From: Pseudomonas capeferrum
GTDB lineage: Bacteria > Pseudomonadota > Gammaproteobacteria > Pseudomonadales > Pseudomonadaceae
Reading direction: 5' to 3'
Assembly (NCBI RefSeq): GCF_000731675.1
Contig: NZ_JMIT01000006.1
Coordinates: 129,545-177,858 of the forward strand
DNA: 48,314 nucleotides
The translations under genes and the position numbers were made by a program. Position 1 is the first letter of the stretch. The number at the start of each line of letters is the position of its first letter. The notes below the pieces were generated by a model, which was not told the DNA's origin, searched no databases, and saw only the letters and a program-made list of their open reading frames with translations. This document shows, one piece after another, positions 27,123 through 38,900 of the stretch.

Positions 27123-28316
27123 TTACTCGATGATTTTGGCTACGACGCCGGCGCCGACGGTACGACCGCCTTCACGGATAGCGAAGCGCAGACCGTCTTC
27201 CATTGCGATGGTCTTGATCAGCGTGACAGTCATCTGAATGTTGTCACCTGGCATTACCATTTCAACGCCTTCCGGCAGTTCGCAGTTACCGGTCACGTCA
27301 GTGGTACGGAAGTAGAACTGAGGACGGTAGCCTTTGAAGAACGGAGTGTGACGGCCGCCTTCTTCCTTCGACAGGACGTAGACTTCTGCGGTGAACTTGG
27401 TGTGCGGCTTGACCGAACCTGGCTTGACCAGAACCTGGCCACGCTCAACGTCGTCACGCTTGGTACCACGCAGCAGAACGCCGCAGTTCTCGCCAGCACG
27501 ACCTTCGTCCAGCAGCTTGCGGAACATCTCAACACCGGTGCAGGTGGTGGTGGTGGTGTCACGCAGACCAACGATTTCCAGCGGATCCTGAACGCGGACG
27601 ATACCACGCTCGATACGACCGGTAACAACGGTACCACGACCCGAGATCGAGAATACGTCTTCGATTGGCATCAGGAACGGCTTGTCGATAGCACGCTCTG
27701 GCTCTGGGATGTAGCTGTCCAGAGTTTCAACCAGCTTCTTGACGGCAGTGGTGCCCATCTCGTTGTCGTCTTTGCCTTCCAGCGCCATACGAGCCGAACC
27801 GATGATGATCGGAGTGTCGTCGCCTGGGAAGTCATAGGTGGACAGCAGGTCGCGAACTTCCATCTCGACCAGTTCCAGCAGCTCAGCGTCGTCTACCAGG
27901 TCAGCCTTGTTCAGGAAGACCACGATGTACGGAACGCCAACCTGACGGGACAGCAGGATGTGCTCACGGGTTTGTGGCATCGGGCCATCAGCGGCCGAGC
28001 AAACCAGGATCGCGCCGTCCATCTGGGCAGCACCGGTGATCATGTTCTTCACGTAGTCAGCGTGACCTGGGCAGTCGACGTGAGCGTAGTGACGAATGTT
28101 CGAGTTGTACTCGACGTGAGCGGTGTTGATGGTGATACCGCGCGCTTTTTCTTCCGGAGCCGAGTCGATCTTGTCGAACTCAACGACTGCCGAACCGAAA
28201 ACTTCGGAGCAGACGCGAGTCAGAGCTGCGGTCAGAGTGGTCTTACCGTGGTCAACGTGGCCGATAGTGCCGACGTTAACGTGGGGAAGGGAACGATCAA
28301 ATTTTTCTTTAGCCAC
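27123..28316 (-). CDS. tuf: Elongation factor Tu, copy in the str operon
   Basis: A 397-residue EF-Tu, the GTPase that brings aminoacyl-tRNA to the ribosome. It has G1 GHVDHGKT (19-26), G3 DCPGH (81-85), G4 NKAD and a SAL/SAR motif, followed by domains II and III. Residue 80 is the usual Val (HVDCPGH). The 3' two thirds are almost base-identical to the second copy at 43711-44904. It is the last gene of the str operon, 27 bases after fusA, with a strong terminator. Confidence 0.99.
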   Translation of the reverse strand: MAKEKFDRSLPHVNVGTIGHVDHGKTTLTAALTRVCSEVFGSAVVEFDKIDSAPEEKARGITINTAHVEYNSNIRHYAHVDCPGHADYVKNMITGAAQMDGAILVCSAADGPMPQTREHILLSRQVGVPYIVVFLNKADLVDDAELLELVEMEVRDLLSTYDFPGDDTPIIIGSARMALEGKDDNEMGTTAVKKLVETLDSYIPEPERAIDKPFLMPIEDVFSISGRGTVVTGRIERGIVRVQDPLEIVGLRDTTTTTCTGVEMFRKLLDEGRAGENCGVLLRGTKRDDVERGQVLVKPGSVKPHTKFTAEVYVLSKEEGGRHTPFFKGYRPQFYFRTTDVTGNCELPEGVEMVMPGDNIQMTVTLIKTIAMEDGLRFAIREGGRTVGAGVVAKIIE

Positions 28317-28343
28317 GACAGTGAACCTCTTGCCTAAAGGGGA

Positions 28344-30488
<2,145 letters not shown>

Positions 30489-30518
30489 AAAGCCCTCGCA
30501 AAATGATTGATGCTTGAA

Positions 30519-30989
30519 TTAGAAGCGGTAGTGCGAGAACGCTTTGTTGGCTTCGGCCATACGGTGAACGTCTTCACGCTTCTTGACTGCAGCACCTTTG
30601 CCTTCAGCAGCATCCAGCAGCTCGCCAGCCAGGCGCAGAGCCATCGACTTCTCGCCGCGCTTGCGGGCGTAGTCTACGAGCCAGCGCATTGCCAGAGCAT
30701 TACGACGGGATGGACGAACTTCAACCGGGACCTGGTAAGTGGCACCGCCGACACGACGGGACTTTACTTCGACCAGCGGAGCGATGGCGTCGAGAGCTTT
30801 CTCGAAGATTTCCAGGGGGTCGCTGTTCTTGCGCTCTTTGACCTTGTCCAGTGCACCGTAAACGATGCGCTCGGCCACGGCCTTTTTGCCGCTTTCCATC
30901 ACGTGGTTCATGAACTTGGCGAGGATTTGGGATCCGTATTTAGGATCGTCCAGAATCTCACGTTTTGCTGCTACACGACGTCTTGGCAT
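30519..30989 (-). CDS. rpsG: 30S ribosomal protein S7
   Basis: A 156-residue S7 starting MPRRRVAAKREILDDPKYGS, with conserved PLVEVKSRRVGGATYQVP. It starts assembly of the 30S head and contacts the E-site tRNA. In E. coli it represses the str operon by binding between rpsL and rpsG; here that gap is 106 bases and has a small GC-rich stem (GGGTC/GACCC, 31029-31041), so similar control is plausible. Confidence 0.99.
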   Translation of the reverse strand: MPRRRVAAKREILDDPKYGSQILAKFMNHVMESGKKAVAERIVYGALDKVKERKNSDPLEIFEKALDAIAPLVEVKSRRVGGATYQVPVEVRPSRRNALAMRWLVDYARKRGEKSMALRLAGELLDAAEGKGAAVKKREDVHRMAEANKAFSHYRF

Positions 30990-31095
30990 GATAAGCCCTC
31001 AAACGGTCTTCAGGTTAGCCCGGGACGTGGGTCTGCGACCCCTGCCCGACCTTACTCTTATCGACTCAAAAAAATGGATGTGTGCAAACGGCCGA

Positions 31096-31467
31096 TTACT
31101 TCGGACGCTTGGTACCGTACTTCGAACGACCCTGGTTACGGCCTTTAACGCCCGAAGTATCCAGAGAGCCGCGAACGGTGTGGTAACGAACACCTGGCAA
31201 GTCTTTTACACGGCCGCCACGGATCAGGACGACGCTGTGCTCTTGCAGGTTGTGGCCTTCACCGCCGATGTACGAGGAAACCTCGAAACCGTTGGTCAGG
31301 CGAACACGGCAAACCTTACGCAGTGCCGAGTTAGGTTTTTTCGGCGTGGTGGTGTACACGCGGGTGCACACGCCACGACGTTGCGGGCAGTTCTGCAGCG
31401 CAGGAACGTCGGACTTCTCGACCGAACGCTTACGCGGCTGACGTACCAGCTGGTTGATAGTTGCCAT
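31096..31467 (-). CDS. rpsL: 30S ribosomal protein S12
   Basis: A 123-residue S12 of the decoding centre, starting MATINQLVRQPRKR. The two regions where streptomycin-resistance changes occur, TTTPKKPNSA (Lys43/Lys44 counting Met) and GGRVKDLPG (Lys88), carry the usual residues, so this protein looks streptomycin-sensitive. First gene of the str operon; a promoter lies about 100 bases upstream in the gap after rpoC. Confidence 0.99.
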   Translation of the reverse strand: MATINQLVRQPRKRSVEKSDVPALQNCPQRRGVCTRVYTTTPKKPNSALRKVCRVRLTNGFEVSSYIGGEGHNLQEHSVVLIRGGRVKDLPGVRYHTVRGSLDTSGVKGRNQGRSKYGTKRPK

Positions 31468-31560
31468 CTACTAGCTCCACTGATTGTCTTGCGACTCTAT
31501 TGTCTTGCAAGAAAGCCAAAAATTGGCGAGACGGAGCCTCACCAAATTTAAGGGTACAAA

Positions 31561-31589
31561 AGTCTACGGAGGATCTTGCACCCAGTCAA
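31561..31589 (-). promoter_or_regulatory. Promoter of the str operon (rpsL-rpsG-fusA-tuf)
   Basis: On the minus strand TTGACT (31584-31589) and TAGACT (31561-31566) are spaced by 17 bases. It follows a GC-rich inverted repeat after rpoC (31595-31603 with 31659-31667, GGCCCCGGC/GCCGGGGCC) that lacks a U-run, so read-through from rpoBC is also possible. Confidence 0.65.
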
Positions 31590-31678
31590 GACGAGGCCCC
31601 GGCCATCCCCGCCCGGTCATCGGCAACAATTTATGTCGCCGACGGCCGTTCGGGGCTTGCCGGGGCCCTGCCCTGTAC

Positions 31679-34600
31679 TTAGTTACCGCTGGAATTCAGC
31701 GCTTCGGTCAGTGCGGCTTCAACCTCACTGGCGCTCACACGCAGCGGTTTGTCGGCTTCACGGCGACGCTTGCGCTCGCTGTGGTAGGCCAGACCGGTAC
31801 CGGCCGGGATCAGACGACCCACGACCACGTTCTCTTTCAGGCCGCGCAGGTAATCGCGCTTGCCGGTGACGGCCGCTTCGGTCAGTACGCGGGTGGTTTC
31901 CTGGAAGGAAGCCGCGGAGATGAACGATTCGGTCGACAGCGACGCCTTAGTGATACCCAGCAGCACGCGCGAGAACTTCGAGATGAACTTGTCTTCGCTG
32001 GCCAGACGCTCGTTCTCGACCAGTACGTGAGTCAGTTCCATCTGGTCGCCCTTGATGAAGCTGGAATCACCCGACTCGGCAATCTCGACCTTACGCAGCA
32101 TCTGACGCAGGATGGTCTCGATGTGCTTGTCGTTGATCTTAACGCCTTGCAGACGGTAAACGTCCTGAATCTCGTTGACGATGTACTTCGCCAGCGCGCT
32201 CACACCCAGCAGACGCAGGATGTCGTGCGGATCGCTCGGGCCGTCGGAGATAACTTCGCCGCGGTTTACCTGTTCGCCTTCGAAGACGTTCAGGTGGCGC
32301 CACTTCGGAATCAGCTCTTCGTACGGATCGCTACCGTCGGTCGGAGTAATGACCAGACGACGCTTGCCCTTGGTCTCTTTACCGAACGCGATGGTGCCGC
32401 TGACTTCAGCCAGAATCGAGGCTTCTTTCGGACGGCGCGCTTCAAACAAGTCGGCAACGCGCGGCAGACCACCGGTGATGTCACGGGTTTTCGACGTTTC
32501 TTGCGGGATACGCGCGATAACGTCACCCACACCGATCTGAGCACCGTCAGCCACGCCGACGAGGGCGTTGGCCGGCAGGAAGTACTGAGCCGGTACGTCG
32601 GTACCTGGCAGGTACAGGTCCTTGCCGTTGGCATCGACCATCTTGATTGCCGGACGGATTTCCTTGCCTGCGGCAGGGCGATCCTTGACGTCCAGAACTT
32701 CGATGTTGGTCAAACCCGTCAATTCGTCGGTCTGACGCTTGATGGTGATGTTTTCTTCCATGCCCACGAAGGTCACGGTACCTTTCAGCTCGGTAACGAT
32801 CGGGTGGGTGTGCGGGTCCCACTTGGCGACGATGGCGCCAGCTTCGACCTTGTCACCTTCCTTGACCGAAATCACCGCACCGTAAGGCAGCTTGTAACGC
32901 TCGCGCTCACGACCGAATTCGTCGGCAATGGCCAGCTCGCCGGAACGCGATACGGCAACCAGGTTGCCATCGGCGCGCACGACATGCTTCAGGTTGTGCA
33001 GACGCACCATACCGCCGTTCTTCACCTGGACGCTGTCGGCAGCCGAGGTCCGGCTTGCAGCACCACCGATGTGGAACGTACGCATGGTCAGCTGGGTACC
33101 CGGCTCACCGATCGACTGTGCAGCGATAACGCCGACAGCTTCACCGATGTTGACCTGGTGACCGCGAGCCAGGTCACGACCGTAGCACTTGGCGCAGATG
33201 CCGTAGCGAGTTTCGCAGTTGATCGGCGAACGCACGATAACTTCGTCGATGCTGTTCAGCTCGATGAACTCGACCCATTGCTCGTCGACCAAGGTACCGG
33301 CCGGAACGATGACGTCCTCGGTACCTGGCTTGAACACGTCACGGGCAATGACACGGCCCAATACGCGCTCACCCAGCGGCTCGACAACGTCACCGCCTTC
33401 GATGTGCGGCGTCATCAGCAAGCCGTGGTCGGTGCCACAGTCGATCTCGGTCACGACCAGATCCTGCGCAACGTCTACCAGACGACGAGTCAGGTAACCG
33501 GAGTTCGCAGTCTTCAGTGCGGTATCCGCCAGACCCTTACGAGCACCGTGAGTCGAGATGAAGTACTGCAGTACGCTCAGACCTTCACGGAAGTTCGCGG
33601 TGATCGGCGTCTCGATGATCGAGCCGTCCGGCTTGGCCATCAGACCACGCATACCTGCCAGCTGACGGATCTGTGCAGCGGAACCCCGCGCACCGGAGTC
33701 AGCCATCATGTACATCGAGTTGAAGGACTCTTGCTCGACTTCGTTGCCTTCGCGGTCGATGACTTTCTCTTTCGAGAGGTTGGCCATCATCGCCTTGGAC
33801 ACTTCGTCGTTCGCCTTGGACCACAAGTCGATGACCTTGTTGTACTTCTCGCCCTGGGTAACCAGGCCGGAGGCGTACTGACTCTCGATTTCCTTCACTT
33901 CGTCGGTAGCGGTACCGATGATGCGGGCTTTTTCGTCCGGGATAACGAAGTCGTTAACACCGATCGAAACGCCGGAAATGGTCGAGTAGGCAAAACCGGT
34001 GTACATCAGCTGGTCAGCGAAGATAACGGTCTCTTTCAGACCAACCACGCGGTAGCACTGGTTGATCAGCTTGGAGATCGCCTTCTTCTTCATCGGCTGG
34101 TTGACCACGTCGTACGGCAGACCTGCCGGCACAACCTGGAACAGCAGCGCACGGCCGACAGTGGTGTCGACGATGCGGGTGTTCTTGGTGACGCTACCAT
34201 CGCGGTCGTTCACGGTCTCGTTGATACGGACCTTGATTTTCGCGTGCAGGGCGGCTTCGCCGGCGCGGAATACGCGGTCGACTTCCTGCAGGTCGGCGAA
34301 TACGCGACCTTCGCCCTTGGCGTTGATGGCTTCACGGGTCATGTAGTACAGACCCAGTACAACGTCCTGCGACGGAACGATGATTGGCTCACCGTTGGCT
34401 GGCGACAGAATGTTGTTGGTCGACATCATCAGCGCGCGCGCTTCGAGCTGGGCTTCCAGCGTCAGCGGCACGTGAACGGCCATCTGGTCACCGTCGAAGT
34501 CGGCGTTGTACGCCGCACAGACCAACGGGTGCAGCTGGATCGCCTTACCTTCGATGAGCACAGGCTCGAACGCCTGGATACCCAGACGGTGAAGGGTCGG

Positions 34601-35878
34601 TGCACGGTTGAGCAGCACGGGGTGTTCGCGGATGACCTCGGCGAGCACGTCCCATACCTCTGGCAGCTCGCGCTCGACCATCTTCTTGGCAGCCTTGATG
34701 GTGGTCGCCAGACCACGCATTTCCAGCTTGCCGAAAATGAACGGCTTGAACAGCTCGAGGGCCATCTTCTTCGGCAGACCGCACTGGTGCAGACGCAGGG
34801 TCGGGCCTACGGTAATTACCGAACGGCCGGAGTAGTCCACACGCTTACCGAGCAAGTTCTGACGGAAACGACCTTGCTTACCTTTGATCATGTCAGCCAG
34901 GGACTTCAGCGGACGCTTGTTCGAGCCAGTGATGGCGCGACCGCGACGGCCGTTGTCCAGCAGGGCGTCGACCGCTTCCTGCAGCATGCGCTTTTCGTTG
35001 CGCACGATGATGTCCGGCGCCGACAGATCGAGCAGGCGCTTCAGACGGTTGTTACGGTTGATCACCCGACGATACAGGTCGTTCAGGTCGGAGGTCGCAA
35101 AGCGGCCACCATCCAGCGGAACCAGCGGACGCAGGTCCGGCGGCAGTACTGGCAGGACGGTCAGGACCATCCACTCAGGCAGGTTGCCCGAGCCCTGGAA
35201 AGCTTCCATCAGCTTCAGGCGCTTGGACAGCTTCTTGATCTTGGTTTCCGAGTTGGTCTGCGGAATCTCTTCGCGCAGGCGGCCAATCTCGTGCTCCAGG
35301 TCGATAGCGTGCAGCAGCTCGCGGACAGCCTCGGCACCCATGCGGGCGTCGAAGTCGTCACCGAACTCTTCCAGCGCTTCGAAGTACTGCTCGTCGTTCA
35401 GCAGCTGACCCTTTTCAAGGGTGGTCATGCCTGGGTCGATAACGACGTAGCTCTCGAAGTAGAGAACGCGCTCGATATCACGCAGGGTCATGTCCATCAG
35501 CAAGCCGATACGGGACGGCAGCGACTTCAGGAACCAGATGTGGGCAACCGGCGAGGCCAGTTCGATGTGCGCCATGCGCTCACGACGAACCTTGGCCAGG
35601 GCAACTTCAACGCCGCACTTCTCGCAGATCACACCGCGGTGCTTGAGGCGCTTGTACTTGCCGCACAGGCACTCGTAGTCCTTGACTGGGCCAAAGATCT
35701 TGGCGCAGAACAGGCCGTCACGCTCAGGTTTGAACGTACGGTAGTTGATGGTTTCCGGCTTCTTAACTTCACCGAACGACCACGAACGGATCATTTCAGG
35801 CGACGCCAGACCGATGCGGATGGCGTCGAACTCTTCGACTTGACCCTGGTTTTTCAGCAAATTCAGTAGGTCTTTCAA
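31679..35878 (-). CDS. rpoC: RNA polymerase beta' subunit
   Basis: A 1399-residue beta' subunit. The N-terminal zinc ribbon has Cys70, Cys72, Cys85 and Cys88. The catalytic NADFDGD, with three Asp holding magnesium, lies near residue 460. The bridge and trigger region includes GARGSAAQIRQLAGMRGLM, and a second zinc site is CETRYGICAKCYG. The start codon is TTG at 35878 (TTGAAAGACCTA) with AGGAGG 8 bases upstream; no better ATG gives the family N-terminus MKDLLNLL. It follows rpoB by 64 bases. Confidence 0.99.
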   Translation of the reverse strand: MKDLLNLLKNQGQVEEFDAIRIGLASPEMIRSWSFGEVKKPETINYRTFKPERDGLFCAKIFGPVKDYECLCGKYKRLKHRGVICEKCGVEVALAKVRRERMAHIELASPVAHIWFLKSLPSRIGLLMDMTLRDIERVLYFESYVVIDPGMTTLEKGQLLNDEQYFEALEEFGDDFDARMGAEAVRELLHAIDLEHEIGRLREEIPQTNSETKIKKLSKRLKLMEAFQGSGNLPEWMVLTVLPVLPPDLRPLVPLDGGRFATSDLNDLYRRVINRNNRLKRLLDLSAPDIIVRNEKRMLQEAVDALLDNGRRGRAITGSNKRPLKSLADMIKGKQGRFRQNLLGKRVDYSGRSVITVGPTLRLHQCGLPKKMALELFKPFIFGKLEMRGLATTIKAAKKMVERELPEVWDVLAEVIREHPVLLNRAPTLHRLGIQAFEPVLIEGKAIQLHPLVCAAYNADFDGDQMAVHVPLTLEAQLEARALMMSTNNILSPANGEPIIVPSQDVVLGLYYMTREAINAKGEGRVFADLQEVDRVFRAGEAALHAKIKVRINETVNDRDGSVTKNTRIVDTTVGRALLFQVVPAGLPYDVVNQPMKKKAISKLINQCYRVVGLKETVIFADQLMYTGFAYSTISGVSIGVNDFVIPDEKARIIGTATDEVKEIESQYASGLVTQGEKYNKVIDLWSKANDEVSKAMMANLSKEKVIDREGNEVEQESFNSMYMMADSGARGSAAQIRQLAGMRGLMAKPDGSIIETPITANFREGLSVLQYFISTHGARKGLADTALKTANSGYLTRRLVDVAQDLVVTEIDCGTDHGLLMTPHIEGGDVVEPLGERVLGRVIARDVFKPGTEDVIVPAGTLVDEQWVEFIELNSIDEVIVRSPINCETRYGICAKCYGRDLARGHQVNIGEAVGVIAAQSIGEPGTQLTMRTFHIGGAASRTSAADSVQVKNGGMVRLHNLKHVVRADGNLVAVSRSGELAIADEFGRERERYKLPYGAVISVKEGDKVEAGAIVAKWDPHTHPIVTELKGTVTFVGMEENITIKRQTDELTGLTNIEVLDVKDRPAAGKEIRPAIKMVDANGKDLYLPGTDVPAQYFLPANALVGVADGAQIGVGDVIARIPQETSKTRDITGGLPRVADLFEARRPKEASILAEVSGTIAFGKETKGKRRLVITPTDGSDPYEELIPKWRHLNVFEGEQVNRGEVISDGPSDPHDILRLLGVSALAKYIVNEIQDVYRLQGVKINDKHIETILRQMLRKVEIAESGDSSFIKGDQMELTHVLVENERLASEDKFISKFSRVLLGITKASLSTESFISAASFQETTRVLTEAAVTGKRDYLRGLKENVVVGRLIPAGTGLAYHSERKRRREADKPLRVSASEVEAALTEALNSSGN

Positions 35879-35942
35879 GGCCTTTCCTCCTGGCGGAGCA
35901 GGAAGCGGGCTGTGCCAGCCCCGCTCCCCTTCGCGTCACGTG

Positions 35943-38900
35943 TTATTCGGTTTCCAGATCGATATCGATACCGAGCGAACGGATCTCTTTGATCAACACG
36001 TTGAAGGACTCGGGCATGCCCGGCTCCATACGGTGATCGCCATCCACGATGTTCTTGTACATCTTGGTACGGCCGTTCACGTCGTCCGACTTCACTGTGA
36101 GCATTTCTTGCAGGGTGTATGCCGCGCCGTATGCTTCCAGCGCCCACACTTCCATCTCCCCGAAACGCTGACCACCGAACTGCGCCTTACCACCCAGCGG
36201 CTGCTGAGTAACCAGGCTATAGGAACCAGTGGAACGCGCGTGCATCTTGTCGTCCACCAAGTGGTTCAGCTTGAGCATGTACATGTAACCAACGGTCACA
36301 GGACGCTCGAATTTGTTGCCGGTACGGCCGTCGAACAGCACCATCTGGCCGCTTTCTGGCATGTCTGCCAGTTTCAGCATGGCCTTGATCTCGCTTTCCT
36401 TGGCACCGTCGAATACCGGGGTAGCCATAGGCACGCCCTTCTTCAAGTTGTGCGCCAGGGCGAGGATCTCTTCGTCGGTGAACTCTTCCAGGCTTTCCTG
36501 ACGACCGCCGATCTCGTTGTAGATCTCGGTAAGGAACACGCGCAGCTCAGCAGCTTTGCGTTGCTCTTCGATCATCCGGTCGATCTTCTCGCCCAGGCCT
36601 TTGGCCGCGAGGCCCAGGTGGGTTTCAAGGATCTGACCGACGTTCATACGCGAAGGTACGCCCAGCGGGTTCAGTACGACGTCGACCGGAGTACCGTTGG
36701 CGTCGTGCGGCATGTCTTCGACCGGCATGATCACCGAGACCACACCTTTGTTACCGTGACGACCAGCCATCTTGTCGCCCGGCTGGATGCGGCGGCGGAT
36801 AGCCAGGTAGACCTTGACGATCTTCAGTACGCCCGGTGCCAGGTCATCGCCTTGCTGCAGCTTGCGCTTCTTGTCTTCGAACTTGTCATCCAGCAGACGA
36901 CGGCGATCGACGATGTAAGCCTGGGCTTTTTCCAGCTGCTCGTTCAGAGCATCTTCGGCCATGCGCAGTTTGAACCACTGGCCGTGCTCCAGACCGTCCA
37001 GTACTTCGTCAGCGATCACGGTGCCTTTCTTCAGGCCCGCACCACCGTCGACCACTTGGCCGTTCAGGGCGGAACGCAGACGCTCGAAGGTTGCACCTTC
37101 GACGATGCGGAACTCTTCGTTGAGGTCCTTGCGGATCTCGTCCAGCTGCATCTTCTCGATGGCCAGGGCGCGGCTGTCGCGCTCAACGCCGTCACGGGTG
37201 AAGACCTGAACGTCGATGACAGTACCTTTGGTGCCGGTTGGCACACGCAGGGAGGTGTCTTTGACGTCGCTTGCCTTCTCACCGAAGATTGCGCGCAGCA
37301 GCTTCTCTTCCGGAGTCAGCTGGGTCTCGCCTTTCGGAGTGACCTTGCCGACCAGGATGTCGCCAGCGCCGACTTCGGCACCCACGTAGACGATACCGGC
37401 TTCGTCCAGCTTGTTCAGCGCAGCTTCACCCACGTTCGGGATGTCTGCGGTGATTTCCTCTGGGCCAAGCTTGGTGTCACGCGCCACACAGGTCAGTTCC
37501 TGGATGTGGATCGTGGTGAAGCGGTCTTCCTGAACCACACGCTCGGACAGGCAGATGGAGTCTTCGAAGTTGAAGCCGTTCCACGCCATGAACGCGATGC
37601 GCATGTTCTGACCCAGTGCCAGTTCACCCATATCGGTGGATGGACCGTCGGCCATGATGTCGTGACGCTTGACCACATCACCTTTGCTGACCAGCGGACG
37701 CTGGTTGATGCAGGTGTTCTGGTTCGAGCGGGTGTACTTGGTCAGGTTGTAGATATCTACACCTGCTTCACCGGTCTCGACTTCGTCATCGGCAACACGC
37801 ACGACGATACGGCTGGCATCGACCGAGTCGATCACGCCGCCACGACGGGCTACGACGCAGACGCCGGAGTCACGGGCAACGTTGCGCTCCATGCCGGTAC
37901 CTACCAGCGGCTTGTCAGCGCGCAGGGTCGGTACAGCCTGACGCTGCATGTTCGAACCCATCAGTGCACGGTTGGCGTCGTCGTGTTCGAGGAACGGAAT
38001 CAGCGACGCTGCGACCGAGACAACCTGCTTCGGCGAAACGTCCATCAAGGTGACGTCTTCCGGCGCCTTGACGGTGAATTCGTTCAGGTGACGAACCGCT
38101 ACCAGCTCATCGATCAGTTGCTTCTTCTCGTTCATCGCGGCCGAAGCCTGGGCGATGACGTGATCCGCTTCTTCAATGGCCGACAGGAACACGATGTCGT
38201 CGCTGACCACGCCTTCCTTCACCACGCGGTACGGGCTTTCCAGGAAGCCGTACTGGTTGGTGCGGGCATAGGCCGCCAGGGAGTTGATCAGACCGATGTT
38301 CGGACCTTCAGGGGTCTCGATCGGGCACACGCGGCCGTAGTGGGTCGGGTGTACGTCACGGACTTCGAAGCCAGCACGCTCACGGGTCAGACCGCCAGGG
38401 CCGAGTGCAGAAACACGGCGCTTGTGGGTGATCTCGGAGAGCGGGTTGTTCTGGCCCATGAACTGCGACAGCTGGCGGGAACCGAAGAACTCTTTCACCG
38501 CCGCCGCTACCGGCTTGGCGTTGATCAGGTCTTGCGGCATCAGGCCTTCGCTTTCAGCCATCGACAGACGTTCCTTGACCGCACGCTCGACGCGCACCAG
38601 GCCAACACGGAACTGGTTCTCGGCCATCTCGCCAACGCAACGAACGCGACGGTTACCCAGGTGGTCGATGTCGTCGACGATACCTTTGCCGTTACGGATG
38701 TCGACCAGGGTCTTGAGGACCTCGACGATGTCTTCCTTGCTCAGCACGCCCGAACCTTCGATCTCGGTACGACCGATACGACGGTTGAACTTCATGCGGC
38801 CTACGGCGGACAGGTCGTAACGCTCGGCGCTGAAGAACAGGTTGTTGAACAGGGTCTCGGCAGCATCCTTGGTTGGCGGCTCGCCTGGACGCATCATGCG

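Noticed and set aside
31484..35869. A 1461-codon open frame on the plus strand across rpoC
   Set aside because: It is antisense to a well-conserved rpoC. Strong codon bias leaves few TTA/CTA/TCA codons on the coding strand, which opens the opposite frame; no family resemblance or ribosome binding site.
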